DNA of 64,000 bases from CAILHX01 sp046155285 (GCA_046155285.1 JBJXEA010000027.1:62001-126000), one strand, 5' to 3'; positions 1-11,200 are shown, counted from the first letter of the stretch. The notes: generated by a model not told the origin, from the letters alone. Made by a program: numbers and translations.

Positions 1-71
1 GAGTTGCTGCTGGCGCAACCCGCTAGTGCCAATGCTACGGTCATCGCCACCCATAATTGTTTCAATTGCAT
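1..71 (-). CDS. Lipoprotein, N-terminal fragment cut by the window edge
   Basis: Only the first 23 codons lie inside the window. The gene starts at an ATG at 71 (minus strand), preceded by an AGGAG ribosome binding site about 8 bases upstream. The visible peptide is a type II signal: MQLKQ, a hydrophobic stretch, then the lipobox LAGC followed by ASSN. The mature protein should therefore be lipidated on that cysteine and anchored in the envelope. It lies 19 bases downstream of the PfkB kinase gene and may be co-transcribed with it. Its function cannot be told from this fragment. Confidence 0.75.
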   Translation of the reverse strand, partial: MQLKQLWVAMTVALALAGCASSN

Positions 72-90
72 GCTACTTTCTCCTAAAAAT

Positions 91-1029
91 TTACAGCGAA
101 ATAGTTTCGCCAAATGCAGACTGGTACAGCGCCATAATCTGTTCACGGCTAGGCTGGTGGTTCTGCCCGCCGCGGCTGGCAATCTTGATAGAACCCATCA
201 CGCCTGCCAAACGCCCACATTGCAACCAATCCCAACCATTAGACATGCCGTACAGCAAACCAGCACGATAAGCATCGCCGCAGCCAGTCGGGTCAACAAT
301 AACTTCGGCTTTAACTACGGGGATTTCGATGCGTTTGCCACCCGTATAAATGTGCGAACCCTGCGATCCTAAAGTCACCACCAGCGCCTTTACCTTGGCC
401 GCCAACTGCTCCAAGCTCAAGCCGGTCTTTTCCTGCATCAGCTGCGCCTCATAGTCATTCAACGCTAGATAGTCGGCTTGGTCTACAAATTGCAGCAATT
501 CTTCGCCATTGAACATGGGCAAGCCTTGGCCGGGATCAAACATAAACGGGATCCCCGCCTCTTGGAATTCTTGTGCGTGTTGGAACATGCCGTCACGCCC
601 ATCCGGCGCGATGATGCCCAAAGTCACGTCTTTGGCGCTGCTCACCTTGTTGTTGTGCGAAAAATTCATCGCCCCGGGGTGAAAAGCGGTGATCTGATTG
701 TTGCCCTGATCGGTGGTGATAAAGGCCTGCGCGGTAAAGCTTCCATTGACATGGAATATATGATTGCTCAACAAACCGTTACGGCCAATCCAGTCGCCAT
801 AGCTGCCAAAATCGTCGCCCACGGTGGCCATAATCAGCGGCTTGCCATCCAACAGATTGAGGTTATAGGCGATGTTGCCCGCAGTGCCGCCAAATTCGCG
901 GCGCATATCCGGCACCAAAAACGCCACATTCAGAATGTGCAATTTGTCCGGCAAAATGTGATTCTTGAAGTGGTCAGGAAACGCCATAATGGTGTCGTAG
1001 GCGAGAGAGCCGCAGATGAGTGTGTTCAT
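91..1029 (-). CDS. PfkB/ribokinase-family carbohydrate (or nucleoside) kinase
   Basis: This 312-residue protein has the usual length of the PfkB family. It shows both family signatures: the Gly-rich N-terminal motif FGGTAGN near residues 46-52, and the C-terminal DPTGCGDAYRAG motif near 246-257, whose Asp (GCGD) is the catalytic base that activates the acceptor hydroxyl. Such enzymes transfer the ATP gamma-phosphate to a sugar or nucleoside in the cytoplasm. Close relatives in betaproteobacteria are variously called carbohydrate or adenosine kinases. The substrate cannot be decided from sequence. The gene follows the RpfE-like gene with a 38-base gap and precedes the lipoprotein fragment, probably as one transcription unit. 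Confidence 0.85.
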   Translation of the reverse strand: MNTLICGSLAYDTIMAFPDHFKNHILPDKLHILNVAFLVPDMRREFGGTAGNIAYNLNLLDGKPLIMATVGDDFGSYGDWIGRNGLLSNHIFHVNGSFTAQAFITTDQGNNQITAFHPGAMNFSHNNKVSSAKDVTLGIIAPDGRDGMFQHAQEFQEAGIPFMFDPGQGLPMFNGEELLQFVDQADYLALNDYEAQLMQEKTGLSLEQLAAKVKALVVTLGSQGSHIYTGGKRIEIPVVKAEVIVDPTGCGDAYRAGLLYGMSNGWDWLQCGRLAGVMGSIKIASRGGQNHQPSREQIMALYQSAFGETISL

Positions 1030-1067
1030 AAATTGTCCATTAGTACGAAAAGTAGTGGGAGTATGCC

Positions 1068-2003
1068 TTAGCTAAGGGGAGTATTCAAATAGTCATCTAG
1101 CGGCTTGGTTCTGCGCCAGAACTTCCATAAATCACGACGCTTGATGCAGAAAACATGCACCTTATCCACTTCAGCCAGACATATCCTGAGATTACATATC
1201 CGCCGCGCTTCCAAAGCCTGTACCAAGGGCGCAAACCAGCGCTGCTCAAGAGTCTCCCAGCCATGTTGGGCATCCAGCACCATCAATGTGCATTCAGCGT
1301 TCATCTCCGTCCATGAGGCTGGCAAAGCCTGTGCGCTGACACCCGCCAAACCTGACAAAAACACATCATCGCTCAGCACCACGGTATAGGGCGAAATCAC
1401 TGTGCTCATCGCCCCGCCACCCCATAGCCATAGACTATTGGCCGTCAACTTCCCCGCTTGTTCTCGCGCCTCGTTCACCGGATGGGCATGCATCAACATC
1501 TGCATTTCATTCATGGCTCTGCGCCAAATCTTGGCATCATCCCCTTGCGGCATCAACTGGCTGACATCACGCCTACGCGCCTGCTCAAGCACGGTCGTGG
1601 TGATGGCAGGCGGCTCTTTGAAGCGCAGATACCAACGCTGCGGGTGTGGCACAAAAAAATCCAACTCAGTAAAGTGCCTAGTTAGGCTGGACTTCAACGC
1701 CTGCGCTTCGTCCATACTCAGATTGAGCGCATCTTCTGCCAGCACAAGGCTATCGCGGGTGACTTGCAGATTGACTGGGGTTGCACACAGCCAATAGGCA
1801 TCACTGGACTCCAAGCCATCGCTTTTGGCAGCAAACGGCGCAATGGGCAAATCCTGCTGCTGTTTCACGCCAAACGCGCGACACGCCCAAACATCAGCTC
1901 CTCCATTAAAAGTGACGCTTTTCGCCACTGCCAGCAGACGCTCCAACGCTGGCAAACGTGGCGCTGAGAGCGAAACGTGGCGTATTAAAATATCAAGCTG
2001 CAA
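1068..2003 (-). CDS. RpfE-type conserved protein (phosphoglycerate mutase-like regulatory family)
   Basis: The 311-residue product resembles the RpfE-type proteins of beta- and gammaproteobacteria, often described as regulatory proteins related to cofactor-independent phosphoglycerate mutase. The recognisable signature is LWLWGGG at residues 191-197, after a region rich in aromatic and basic residues (RWYLRF near 123-128). No catalytic role is established for the family. The first start codon after an in-frame stop is TTG at 2003, with only a weak purine-rich stretch before it, so the start is uncertain. It is divergent from the SixA gene across about 50 bases, which must hold both promoters. 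Confidence 0.65.
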   Translation of the reverse strand: MQLDILIRHVSLSAPRLPALERLLAVAKSVTFNGGADVWACRAFGVKQQQDLPIAPFAAKSDGLESSDAYWLCATPVNLQVTRDSLVLAEDALNLSMDEAQALKSSLTRHFTELDFFVPHPQRWYLRFKEPPAITTTVLEQARRRDVSQLMPQGDDAKIWRRAMNEMQMLMHAHPVNEAREQAGKLTANSLWLWGGGAMSTVISPYTVVLSDDVFLSGLAGVSAQALPASWTEMNAECTLMVLDAQHGWETLEQRWFAPLVQALEARRICNLRICLAEVDKVHVFCIKRRDLWKFWRRTKPLDDYLNTPLS

Positions 2004-2054
2004 AGCGATACACTTTCATGGCAAGATACCCCACTAGCTTATACTTCTGGAATC

Positions 2055-2510
2055 ATGATGGAACTCATTCTCTGGCGTCACGCAGAAGCCGAAGACAGCA
2101 GCCCTGACATACAGCGCGTACTCACCCTAAAAGGCCACAAACAAGCCAAACAGATGGCGGCGTGGCTGAAAAAACATCTGGCTACGGACACGCGCATCTT
2201 GGTCAGTCCCGCGCTCAGAACGCAACAAACTGCCTTAGCACTCACGGATAAGTTTATCACGCTGGAAAGCCTAGCCCCCGAAACCTCTGTCAAAGACATC
2301 CTAGATGCAGCCGAATGGCCGCGCAGCGGGGGCAGCGTGTTAATCGTCGGGCATCAACCTACGCTGGGTGAAGTGGCGGCAAAATTACTAGAGAGTGCAG
2401 AATCCTGTTACAGCGTCAAAAAAGGCGCGGTGTGGTGGTTTCAGAATCGAAAACACGGTAATGTTGCGGAAACCGTACTCAAAGCAGTAATCAACCCTGA
2501 AATGCTATAA
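2055..2510 (+). CDS. sixA: SixA-type phosphohistidine phosphatase (histidine phosphatase superfamily)
   Basis: A 151-residue single-domain protein beginning with the RHAEAE motif at residues 8-13. This is the RHG-type phosphate pocket, whose His is transiently phosphorylated. A second catalytic His lies in LIVGHQPTLGE. Length and order match SixA, which removes phosphate from histidine on HPt domains of phosphorelay kinases in the cytoplasm. No kinase partner lies nearby, so the substrate is unknown. Two adjacent ATG codons (2055 and 2058) are possible starts. The ParA-like gene begins 9 bases after the stop, so the two are probably co-transcribed. Confidence 0.8.
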   Translation: MMELILWRHAEAEDSSPDIQRVLTLKGHKQAKQMAAWLKKHLATDTRILVSPALRTQQTALALTDKFITLESLAPETSVKDILDAAEWPRSGGSVLIVGHQPTLGEVAAKLLESAESCYSVKKGAVWWFQNRKHGNVAETVLKAVINPEML

Positions 2511-2519
2511 AGGACTGTG

Positions 2520-3140
2520 ATGAAACATATTTTGGTCATCAACCCCAAAGGCGGTAGCGGCAAAACCACGCTCTCTACCAATCTGGCGGGCTACTTTGCA
2601 GCGCAAGGCAACAGCGTGACATTAGCCGATCTCGACCGTCAACAATCCTCCATAGATTGGCTGAAACGCCGCCCAAAAGATTTACCCAAGATCAAAGCGC
2701 TTGATGCTCGCCGCCAAGAGCTGTCAGACAAACCAGATTGGCTCATTACAGACGCGCCCGCAGGGATACGCAACGAAAAACTCACGGAAGCTATCCAGCA
2801 AGCCGATTGGGTCATCGTGCCGATACAACCCTCAATATTGGATATGTGCGCTACCCGCGATTTTTTGGCTGTGCTGGAAGAAGAAAAAGCCATACGTAAA
2901 CAAAAAACCGCCGTCGCCGTGGTGGGCATGCGCATGAGCACCCACACCCGCTCATCCGCCAGTTTATTGGAATTCCTGCAAGAAACCGGATTGCCCATGC
3001 CGGCGTGCCTGCGCAACGCCCAAACCTACGTCACCGCCGCTGAACAAGGCATGAGCTTATTTGACATGCGGCCTTCACAGGTTAAAGTGGATTTGCAACA
3101 GTGGCGACCGTTGCTGGATTGGATACAAAACACTCACTAA
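2520..3140 (+). CDS. ParA/MinD-like ATPase, orphan
   Basis: A 206-residue P-loop ATPase of the ParA superfamily. It has a deviant Walker A motif KGGSGKT at residues 10-16, with the signature Lys at 10, then LADLDRQQSS (Walker A') and LITDAPAG (Walker B). ParA proteins position chromosomes, plasmids or protein complexes through ATP-dependent dimerisation. There is no ParB gene or parS-like site nearby, so a role in positioning some cellular cargo is more likely than plasmid partition; this is inference. An ATG at 2520 with AAGGA five bases upstream is preferred over the overlapping GTG at 2517. Confidence 0.8.
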   Translation: MKHILVINPKGGSGKTTLSTNLAGYFAAQGNSVTLADLDRQQSSIDWLKRRPKDLPKIKALDARRQELSDKPDWLITDAPAGIRNEKLTEAIQQADWVIVPIQPSILDMCATRDFLAVLEEEKAIRKQKTAVAVVGMRMSTHTRSSASLLEFLQETGLPMPACLRNAQTYVTAAEQGMSLFDMRPSQVKVDLQQWRPLLDWIQNTH

Positions 3141-3214
3141 AACACCTCAATTAGCCACCCACAAAGTCGCCAATATCTTCATATAATCTCACTTAAAGAT
3201 TACATCATAACTAA

Positions 3215-3244
3215 TTGACTTAATTATAACTGTTAATTACAGTT
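3215..3244 (+). promoter_or_regulatory. Candidate sigma-70 promoter with overlapping palindrome, before the TPS transporter gene
   Basis: TTGACT at 3215-3220 and TACAGT at 3238-3243 are separated by 17 bases, matching sigma-70 spacing with a moderate -10. Over the -10 sits the perfect inverted repeat AACTGT-TAATT-ACAGTT (3228-3244), which could be an operator. The surrounding 130 bases are AT-rich. This was read by eye and is not tested. Confidence 0.4.
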
Positions 3245-3270
3245 GCGCCTGAAGCGGCTCCTCAAATACA

Positions 3271-4962
3271 ATGCAGGCACACATGAATTTCATCATACGA
3301 CTACTGTTCCCCCTACTGCTTGGCGCGACTTTTTCCGTTTTAGCCGCCGCACCTGTAACGCCCACCGATGCTGGTCGTGTGTTACAAGACAATCAAGCTC
3401 CGGGGTCGCCCAACACGCCATTGCCGCCACCGATTCAAGCACCACAAACACCCAAACAGGCCGTTCCCGCAGGCGCAGCGCAAGATGTGCGCGTCAATGT
3501 GAGCGAATTTGCTTTCAGTGGCAACAGCGTCATCAGCACCGAGGCGCTGCAAGCCGCCGTGGCCGAATTCACCAACCGCGAACTGAATTTCGGCGAGTTG
3601 CTGCAAGTCACCGACAAAATAGAAACGCTGTACCACCAAGCGGGTTATTTCCTCGCGCAAGCCACCTTGCCGCCGCAACAAATTCGTGATGGGGTGATCA
3701 GCATCGCGGTTACCGAAGGCAAGCTGGGCAAAGTGCGGCTAGAAGGCGAAAGCCGCGTCAAGCCGGAAGTTTTATACCATTACCTTGACCGTCTCCCCAC
3801 GGGCGAAGTCATCATCGAAAGCCAGCTCGACCGCCAAGCGCTGCTTGCCAGCGAACTCGCCGGAGCAGAAATCAAGCTGGATTTGCAAGCCGGTGACGAC
3901 CCCGGCACCACCGATGTGGTGCTGGTGCAACAAGCCACGCCGCTATTCACTGGCCGCATCGGCCTAGACAACTACGGCTTGCCCGCCACTGGCGAGAACC
4001 GCCTCAGCGTCAGCGCCGCTCTCAACAGCCCATTTCATCTGGGCGACAGGCTGAGTGCTAATTTTATCGTCTCCGACGATCGCAATCTGCATACTTATGG
4101 CCTACGTTATGAACTCCCCATAGGCGGCGATGGCTGGCGTGTTTCCTTGGCCAAAACCCGTGCTGTGTATAGCTTAGGTGGCGCTTTTAGTGCGCTGAAT
4201 GCCAGCGGTACGGCAGACTCGTGGCGCGCTGGTGTCAGTTATCCTTGGCTACGCAGCCGCAGCGCCAATATCAACCTGCAATTGGAAGCCGACTTAAATA
4301 ATCTGGAAGACAATCTGGGCGCGGCTGGGCTAGACCTTAAAAAACGCAGCTACGGCTTCACTTTCAGCCCTTCGGCAGACTGGTCTGACAAACTTTGGGG
4401 CGGCGGCAACAACCAGTTTGCTGCAGAGATGCGTGCGGGACGAGTGAACTTGGGCGCTGTGGCCAGAACGCTGGATGTAGCCCCCGCCGGACCGGACACC
4501 GACGGCGTGTTTGGCAAGCTCACATTCAATCTATCGCGCCGCCAAGCCATCACCAACACCATCGCGCTCAGCGGCCATTGGAAACAACAATTCGCCACCA
4601 CCAACCTTGAATCTTCCGAAAAAATCTCCGTCGGCGGCGCACAAACACTGATGGCCTACCCCAGCAGCCAAGCCACCGGCGACGAAGGCGGTATAGGCAA
4701 ATTAGAGTTGCGCTGGCAAGCACGCGACAATCTAAGTTTGGGTGCATTTGTAGAATACGCGCATCTCAAATTACTGCACAACCCCATCGCTGGCAGCACC
4801 ACCAACCACGCCAATTTCCGCGATGTTGGCTTCGCCCTCAACTGGGCGGTACACCCCAAAGTGGATTTCGCCGCCAGCGTTGCTTGGGCAGGCGGGCAGC
4901 CCCCAAATCCGGCGGATAACGACAGGCCGCGTATTTGGGGAAATCTGGGATATCACTGGTAA
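3271..4962 (+). CDS. Two-partner secretion outer-membrane transporter (FhaC/ShlB/HecB family)
   Basis: The 563-residue product has a signal peptide ending near VLAA and a Pro-rich linker with several PPP/PNTP runs. A POTRA_2-type domain follows at about residues 70-150, containing FAFSGNSVISTEAL and YHQAGYFLAQATLP, then a ShlB-type 16-strand beta-barrel to the C-terminal aromatic YHW. These Omp85-superfamily proteins recognise the TPS domain of a partner exoprotein in the periplasm and export it through the outer membrane. The exoprotein gene lies 240 bases downstream. No strong ribosome binding site precedes ATG 3271; ATG 3283 is an alternative start. Confidence 0.9.
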   Translation: MQAHMNFIIRLLFPLLLGATFSVLAAAPVTPTDAGRVLQDNQAPGSPNTPLPPPIQAPQTPKQAVPAGAAQDVRVNVSEFAFSGNSVISTEALQAAVAEFTNRELNFGELLQVTDKIETLYHQAGYFLAQATLPPQQIRDGVISIAVTEGKLGKVRLEGESRVKPEVLYHYLDRLPTGEVIIESQLDRQALLASELAGAEIKLDLQAGDDPGTTDVVLVQQATPLFTGRIGLDNYGLPATGENRLSVSAALNSPFHLGDRLSANFIVSDDRNLHTYGLRYELPIGGDGWRVSLAKTRAVYSLGGAFSALNASGTADSWRAGVSYPWLRSRSANINLQLEADLNNLEDNLGAAGLDLKKRSYGFTFSPSADWSDKLWGGGNNQFAAEMRAGRVNLGAVARTLDVAPAGPDTDGVFGKLTFNLSRRQAITNTIALSGHWKQQFATTNLESSEKISVGGAQTLMAYPSSQATGDEGGIGKLELRWQARDNLSLGAFVEYAHLKLLHNPIAGSTTNHANFRDVGFALNWAVHPKVDFAASVAWAGGQPPNPADNDRPRIWGNLGYHW

Positions 4963-4986
4963 CCAGAAGACAGAAAACAACTGATT

Positions 4987-5088
4987 CCTTCCCCCTCGCA
5001 GAGGGAAGGCTAGGATGGGGGTGAGATGGTTACAAATTTGACACTGCTAACCCCCACCCCTGCCCTCCCCCTGAAATGGGGAGGGAGA
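4987..5088. repeat. Palindromic C/G-rich intergenic repeat, copy 1 (family A)
   Basis: Between the transporter and exoprotein genes lies a block with a CCTTCCCCCTCGC...GAGGGAAGG palindrome, then GGATGGGGGTGAGATGGTT. This is mirrored by CCCCCACCCCTGCC and a CCCTCCCC...GGGGAGGG palindrome. The same words recur, in the same order, at 12341-12567. It is non-coding. It could fold in the mRNA and adjust the ratio of transporter to exoprotein. Confidence 0.75.
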
Positions 5089-5202
5089 GAGAGTTTAGTG
5101 AATTATTGCCTTTCTATTTCGTAGAAATAAACAGAAAATCACAGGGGATTTTTGCAGCTTGCACAGCAAGTTGCCTAGCCTAAAAAAACTGGGAGCATCA
5201 CC

Positions 5203-8200
5203 ATGAATCACTGTTATCGCCTCGTTTGGAGCCAAGTCCATTCTGCTTGGGTCGCCGTCACTGAAACCGCACGTTCACACGGCAAAACCAAATCTAGCAA
5301 GCAAGCAACATCTCCCAGCCGTAGGAGGGGCGCCCTCGCCCCGATGCTATCAATCGCGCCGAGGGCGGCGCTCCTACTGGCGCTCTCCCCTGCCGCTCTC
5401 GCCGCCACCGTCACCGCGCCCGCCACCAACGCCCTGCCAACAGGGGGTGTAGTTGCTGCGGGTAGCGCTACTATTTCCAGCGCGGGCAGTGTGATGAACA
5501 TCAACCAAGCGACGCAACGCGCCATTATCAACTGGTCGGGAGGATTTGATGTTGGAAGCAACGCCACCGTCAACATTACCCAAATCAATAATCAGGCCGT
5601 ACTGCTCAACCGTGTTTTAAGTAATAGTCCTAGCCGGATTTTTGGCCAAATCAATGCCAACGGTCATGTATTTTTGCTTAACCAACACGGTACCTATTTC
5701 GCACCGGGCAGCCAGATCAATGTCGGTGGCTTGCTGGCTTCCACCATGGACGTGGCCGACAACGACTTCATGAACAACAGCAGCAACTCGCTCAGCAATG
5801 CGGGTGGCGGTTTAATTGAGGCTTTGGGTAATATCAATGCGGGTAGTGTGGCCTTGGTGGGTAACAACATCAGCAACAGCGGCAACATCATCGCCACCAC
5901 CGTCAGTTTGGTTTCCGGTGACACCGTGGCCGTAGACTTGACCGGCAATAACCTCATCCGCGCCCGTATCGTTGACCCTGCGCTTTCTGCCAGCATCGCC
6001 AACAGCGGCACTATCACCGCAGCGATGGTGACTATGTCCGCAGGCCAAGCGCAAAACGCGCTCAGCAGCATCGTCAACAACACCGGCACTATCCGCGCAG
6101 TAGGTTTGAGCAATGAAGGTGGCGTGATTAGTCTGGTTGCTGATGTTGCCATACTCACCGGCGGCCTGAACGCCAGCGGCACGACTGGCGGCAACATCAG
6201 CATCAACGCCGACCATCTGTTGCAAGCCGCAGCGGTGAGCGCAGACGGTACTAGCGGCGCGGGTGGCAACATTGCCATCACCGCCAACAACATCATACAA
6301 ACCTCGTCCACCAATCTTTCAGCCAACAGCGTCAGTGGTACGGGCGGCAACATTACCGTGGCTGCTGGGCAAGCGGCAGGCGGCAGATTGTTTAGCTCTG
6401 CCACGATGAGTTCCAACGGTGATACCGGCGGTAACATCACCGTCACCGGCAATGAAATTGTGCTGCGCGACGCGCATCTGGACGCCAGCGGCAAGCACGG
6501 CGGTGGCAACATCTTGGTGGGTGGTGATTTGCATGGCGCTAACGCCGCTATCGCCAACGCACAAAACGTGGCGATTAACTTCTCTTCCACCTTCAAAGCC
6601 AACGCCAACAATTCCGGCAACGGTGGCAAAGTCGTGGTGTGGTCGGACAACACCACCAAATTTTTCGGTGACATCAGCGCCCGTGGTGGTGCTATTTCTG
6701 GCGACGGTGGACAGATTGAAGTTTCCGGCAAACAAAGCGTGTCCTTCGGCGGTTTCGCCAATGCCGGAGCGCCTCATGGAACTAACGGCACATTTCTGCT
6801 AGATCCCAAGAACATCATCATCGCTGCCAGTGGCGGCGGGGCATCGGTGATTGATTTGGTAGATCCTCTTATCGGCGCGAACAATCTCTTCGGTCAAAAC
6901 GCCACCGTTCTCAGCAACGGCAACATCGTAGTATTGAATCCTTTGGATGACTTTGTGAGCGCTAATGCAGATTCAGGCGCGGTGCATTTATTCAACGGCA
7001 CTACTGGTGCGCTGATTTCCAGCATCGTTGGCTCCACTACCAACGACCAAGTGGGTAGTAATGGCATCACCGTGCTCAGCAATGGCAACTTTGTGGTGCG
7101 TAGCTCCGGCTGGGACAACAGTGTAGGGGCAATATCTCAAGCCGGCGCCGTTACCTGGGGCAATGCCAGCACGGGCTTCCTTGGGGGAGGTGGCGCGGTG
7201 AACTCTGCCAACAGTTTGATAGGTGTTACGGCGGGTGACTCAATAGGTAGCAGTGGTGTCACCGCGCTATCTAACGGCAATTATGTGGTGGGAAGCGGCT
7301 CTTGGGATAACGGCGGGGTTGTGGACGCGGGTGCAGCGACATGGGGTAACGGCACTTCTGGAACCGTGGGCACAGTAAGCGCCGCCAATAGTCTAGTGGG
7401 CGCTACGCTGAATGATAAGGTGGGCTTTTTTGGTATTAAAGCGCTCAACAACGGCAACTATGTAGTATCAAATTATCAGTGGAATAACGGCGGCATTGTG
7501 GATGCTGGCGCGGTGACTTGGGTGGACGGAAGTACAGGGTTTACCAGCAATAGCAGCAACACCATTTCCTCGGCTAACAGCCTGGTAGGCAGCGCAACCA
7601 ATGACCGAGTAGGCATCAATACTATCGTGGAAATCACCGATGGTGCATTTGACAACTATTTGGTGAGCAGCGCCTTCTGGAATGACGGTGGCGTTGTGGA
7701 TGCTGGCGCTGTGACTTGGGTGAATGGCAGCACAGGTTTGACTAGCAATGGCATCAACACCATTTCCGCGGCCAATAGTCTAGTGGGCGCGTCCGCGAAT
7801 GATCTAGTAGGCATTGCTAACATTCTTACACTCACCAATGGCAATTATGTGGTGAGTAGTTACAACTGGGACAACGGCGCCACTGTGAATGCGGGTGCAG
7901 TGACTTGGGGCAACGGCAGCACCGGCATTGCGGGCACTGTGAGTACTATCAACAGCCTGTACGGTACTACCGCCAATGACCAAGTAGGTGGTCAGGGCAA
8001 CCCGCTGGCTCTCAGCAACGGCAACTATGTGATTGTGAGCGGTTACTGGGGTGATGGTGTCAACACAAACGTTGGCGCGGTAACTTGGGGGAATGGCACC
8101 ACAGGCACCACAGGTGCGGTGAGTTCAAGCAACAGCTTGATAGGCTCCACCACCAATGACCAAATTGGTACTGGCGGCATCGTCGAGCTTACCGGCAACG

Positions 8201-11200
8201 GCAATTATCTGGTCAAAAGTTACGGCTGGGATAACGGCGCAGCGACTGAGGCAGGCGCGGTGACATGGGGTAGCGGCACCAGCGGAGTTTATGGTGTGCT
8301 TAACAGCGGCAACAGTTTGGTGGGTTCAACGGCAAATGACTTTAGCTTTACCGACGTCACCACCCTAAGCAATGGTAATTATGTTGTGAGAAGCGCCACC
8401 TGGGACAATGGCGGGATTGTAGATGCTGGAGCCGCTACTTGGGGAAATGGCGCCACCGGCATCAGTGGCGTAGTAAGTGCTGCCAACAGCCTAGTGGGAA
8501 CCATGACGAATGACGAAGTGAGTAACGGCGGTGTTACCGCATTAAGCAACGGCAATTATGTGGTGAGTAGTTACAACTGGGACAATGGCGCTACGAACGA
8601 TGCAGGTGCCGCAACTTGGGGCAATGGCACGACAGGCATTACCGGTGCGGTGAGTGCCGTGAACAGCTTGGTAGGCTCCACAGTACAGGATTATGTAGGC
8701 GGCAGTGGCATTACCGCGCTGTCTAACGGCAACTATGTAGTAGGTAGTTCAGAATGGGACAACGGTGCCACCATCAATGCGGGGGCAGCAACCTGGGCCA
8801 ACGGCACAAGCGGCATCACAGGCGCTATTAACGGCGGCAACAGCTTGGTAGGCACCACAGGATTTGACGGTATAAGCTCCAACGGCATCGCAGCGCTAAC
8901 TGGCAATGGCAACTACGTGGTGTTAAGCAATAACTGGAACGACGGCGTAGCCACCAGTGTTGGCGCGGTGACTTGGGGTAATGGCAGCACCGGCATCACG
9001 GGTGCGGTCAGCAGCGCTAATAGCCTAGTCGGCTCTGCCACCAGCGACCATGTGGGTAGTAATTTCGTCGAAACTTTAAGTAACGGTAACTATGTGGTAA
9101 AGAGCTATGCTTGGAACAACGGCGCAATAGTAGATGCCGGCGCTGTGACTTGGGGCAATGGCGCAGGCGGCACGGTGGGGGCGGTCAGCAGCGCCAACAG
9201 CTTGGTGGGTGGCACAACAGATGACTTGCAATCCAGCAGCATCACACAGCTTTCTGGCAACAATGTGTTGGTTAAATCGCAAGACTACGACAACGGCGCG
9301 GTGAATAGCGGGCGTGTGCAGATTTACGACGGCTCTGCTGGCGGCGGCAGTGACCCGGCGACCGGCCAAACCTACGCCTTCAACCCCGGCACTGATGCCA
9401 CCATCACCGCAGCATCTATTACCGCTATCACCAATACCGGTACCGCTGTAACCCTGCAAGCCAACAACGACATCACAGTCAATACAGCCATCATCAGCAA
9501 TAATGGCGGCGGTAACGGCGGTGACTTAACGCTTGCCGCTGGGCGCTCAATTCTGCTGAACGCCAACATCACCACCGATAACGGCGCTCTTACTCTGGTA
9601 GGCAACAACATAGCAGGCAACGGTGTGGTAGATGCGTATCGCGCTCCGGGCACCGCAGTCATCACCATGGCTGCCGGTACAACTATCAATGCGGGAACTG
9701 GCTATGTGACCGTCTATCTTGCTGACGGTGCAGGCAACACCAACACCACCGGCGGCGACATCACTTTAGAAAACATTACGGCGGGTACGCTGTTGGTGAA
9801 TAACAGCGGCTCTGATGGCGACATCATCGCCAATGGCGCGATCAACGTCACCAACTTTGATCTGGACAACGGCAAATGGCGGCAGGTGATTGCCAGCCTG
9901 CCCACCTTTAACGCCAGCAACTTTACGATTACCGCTGGTACTTTCACCCGTGCCAAAGGTGGTGACGGTTTGAGTGCTGCCACGGCGTATCAGATTGCTG
10001 ATGTTTATGGATTGCAAGGATTGGGCAGCACCGGAATGCTGAGCAAATACTCCAAACTAGTCAACAACATCAATGCTTCTGGCACCAGCGGCTGGAACGG
10101 CGGCTTAGGCTTTGACCCGATAGGTAACAACGGCGGTGGTAACGAATTTTATGGTGGTTTTGATGGTCAGAACTTCACCATCAGCAATCTCACTATCAAC
10201 CGCCCGGCGAGTTACGTCGGCTTATTTGGCAGCGCCGCAGGGGGATCCAGCATCAGCAATCTAGTGCTGTCCGGCGGCAGTGTGACAGGTAATCACAACA
10301 CCGGCGCCTTGGCAGGTGAGCAATACGGCACGGTCACTAACGTCACTTCCAGCGTAACAGTGAATGGTCACGGTAATAGTGTAGGTGGGCTGGTCGGCTT
10401 AAATGGTGGCACTATCAATAACAGCATAGTTAGTGGTGATGTAACGGGGACAGGTAGCTTTACTGGCGGACTGATTGGTTGGCAGATAAGTGGCTCAGTA
10501 AACAATTCACATGCTACGGGTGATACTGTTCAAGGCAACAGCTATACCGGTGGACTGGTGGGGAAAAATGCTGGGGTGATTACCAACTCATCCGCTGATA
10601 ACGATGTCACTGGGCTGCAATATCTGGGAGGCTTGGTGGGCGTTAATAATGGAAGTATCGTTGACGCTTACGCCACGGGCGACGTGTCAGGAGTTGATGA
10701 TATCGGCGGATTGGTGGGGTGGAATACAGGCATCATCAACATTGCTTACGCCACAGGCGATGTGTCAGGCCACAATGATACGGGTGGGCTGGTGGGCTGG
10801 AACGATTCCGGCACTATTGATGTCGCTTTTGCTACCGGCGATGCGAGTGGCAACGACTGGGTGGGCGGACTGGTAGGATATAACGGTGGCAGCGTCAGTG
10901 ATGCCTTCGCTGCCGGCGATGTGGACGGGAACGACTTTGTCGGCGGTCTAGCGGGAAGCAATGCCTTGAGCATCAACAACACTTACTCTATCGGCACAGT
11001 AAGCGGTAATGCCGTTAATCATGGCGGTTTGGTGGGAGAGAATGTCGGCTCTGTGACTAACAGTTTCTGGGATATGGACTCCAGCGGACTGACTACCAGT
11101 TTCGGCGGCACAGGACTCACCAGCGCCGAGATGCGAACCGCCAGCACCTTTACCAGCGCAGGCTGGGATGGCGCTACGATTTGGACGCTGGCTGATGGCG

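Noticed and set aside
2520..3140. ParA as part of a plasmid or integrated-element partition system
   Set aside because: No ParB gene, parS-like sites, replication gene or integrase is near; it follows a SixA gene in an ordinary chromosomal setting.
4987..5088. Reading the C/G-rich palindromes as a rho-independent terminator between the TPS genes
   Set aside because: No T-run follows the hairpins on the coding strand, and the same block recurs elsewhere as a repeat.
5694..6761. Long open frame of 355 codons on the minus strand inside the exoprotein gene
   Set aside because: It is the mirror of Gly/Asn/Thr-rich repeat coding; the peptide is low-complexity Pro/Leu/Ala without any domain, and lacks a ribosome binding site.
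7021..9345. Regular repeats that could suggest a CRISPR array or satellite DNA
   Set aside because: The period is about 170-190 bases, units diverge along their whole length, and the frame is continuous with conserved protein positions. These are protein repeats.
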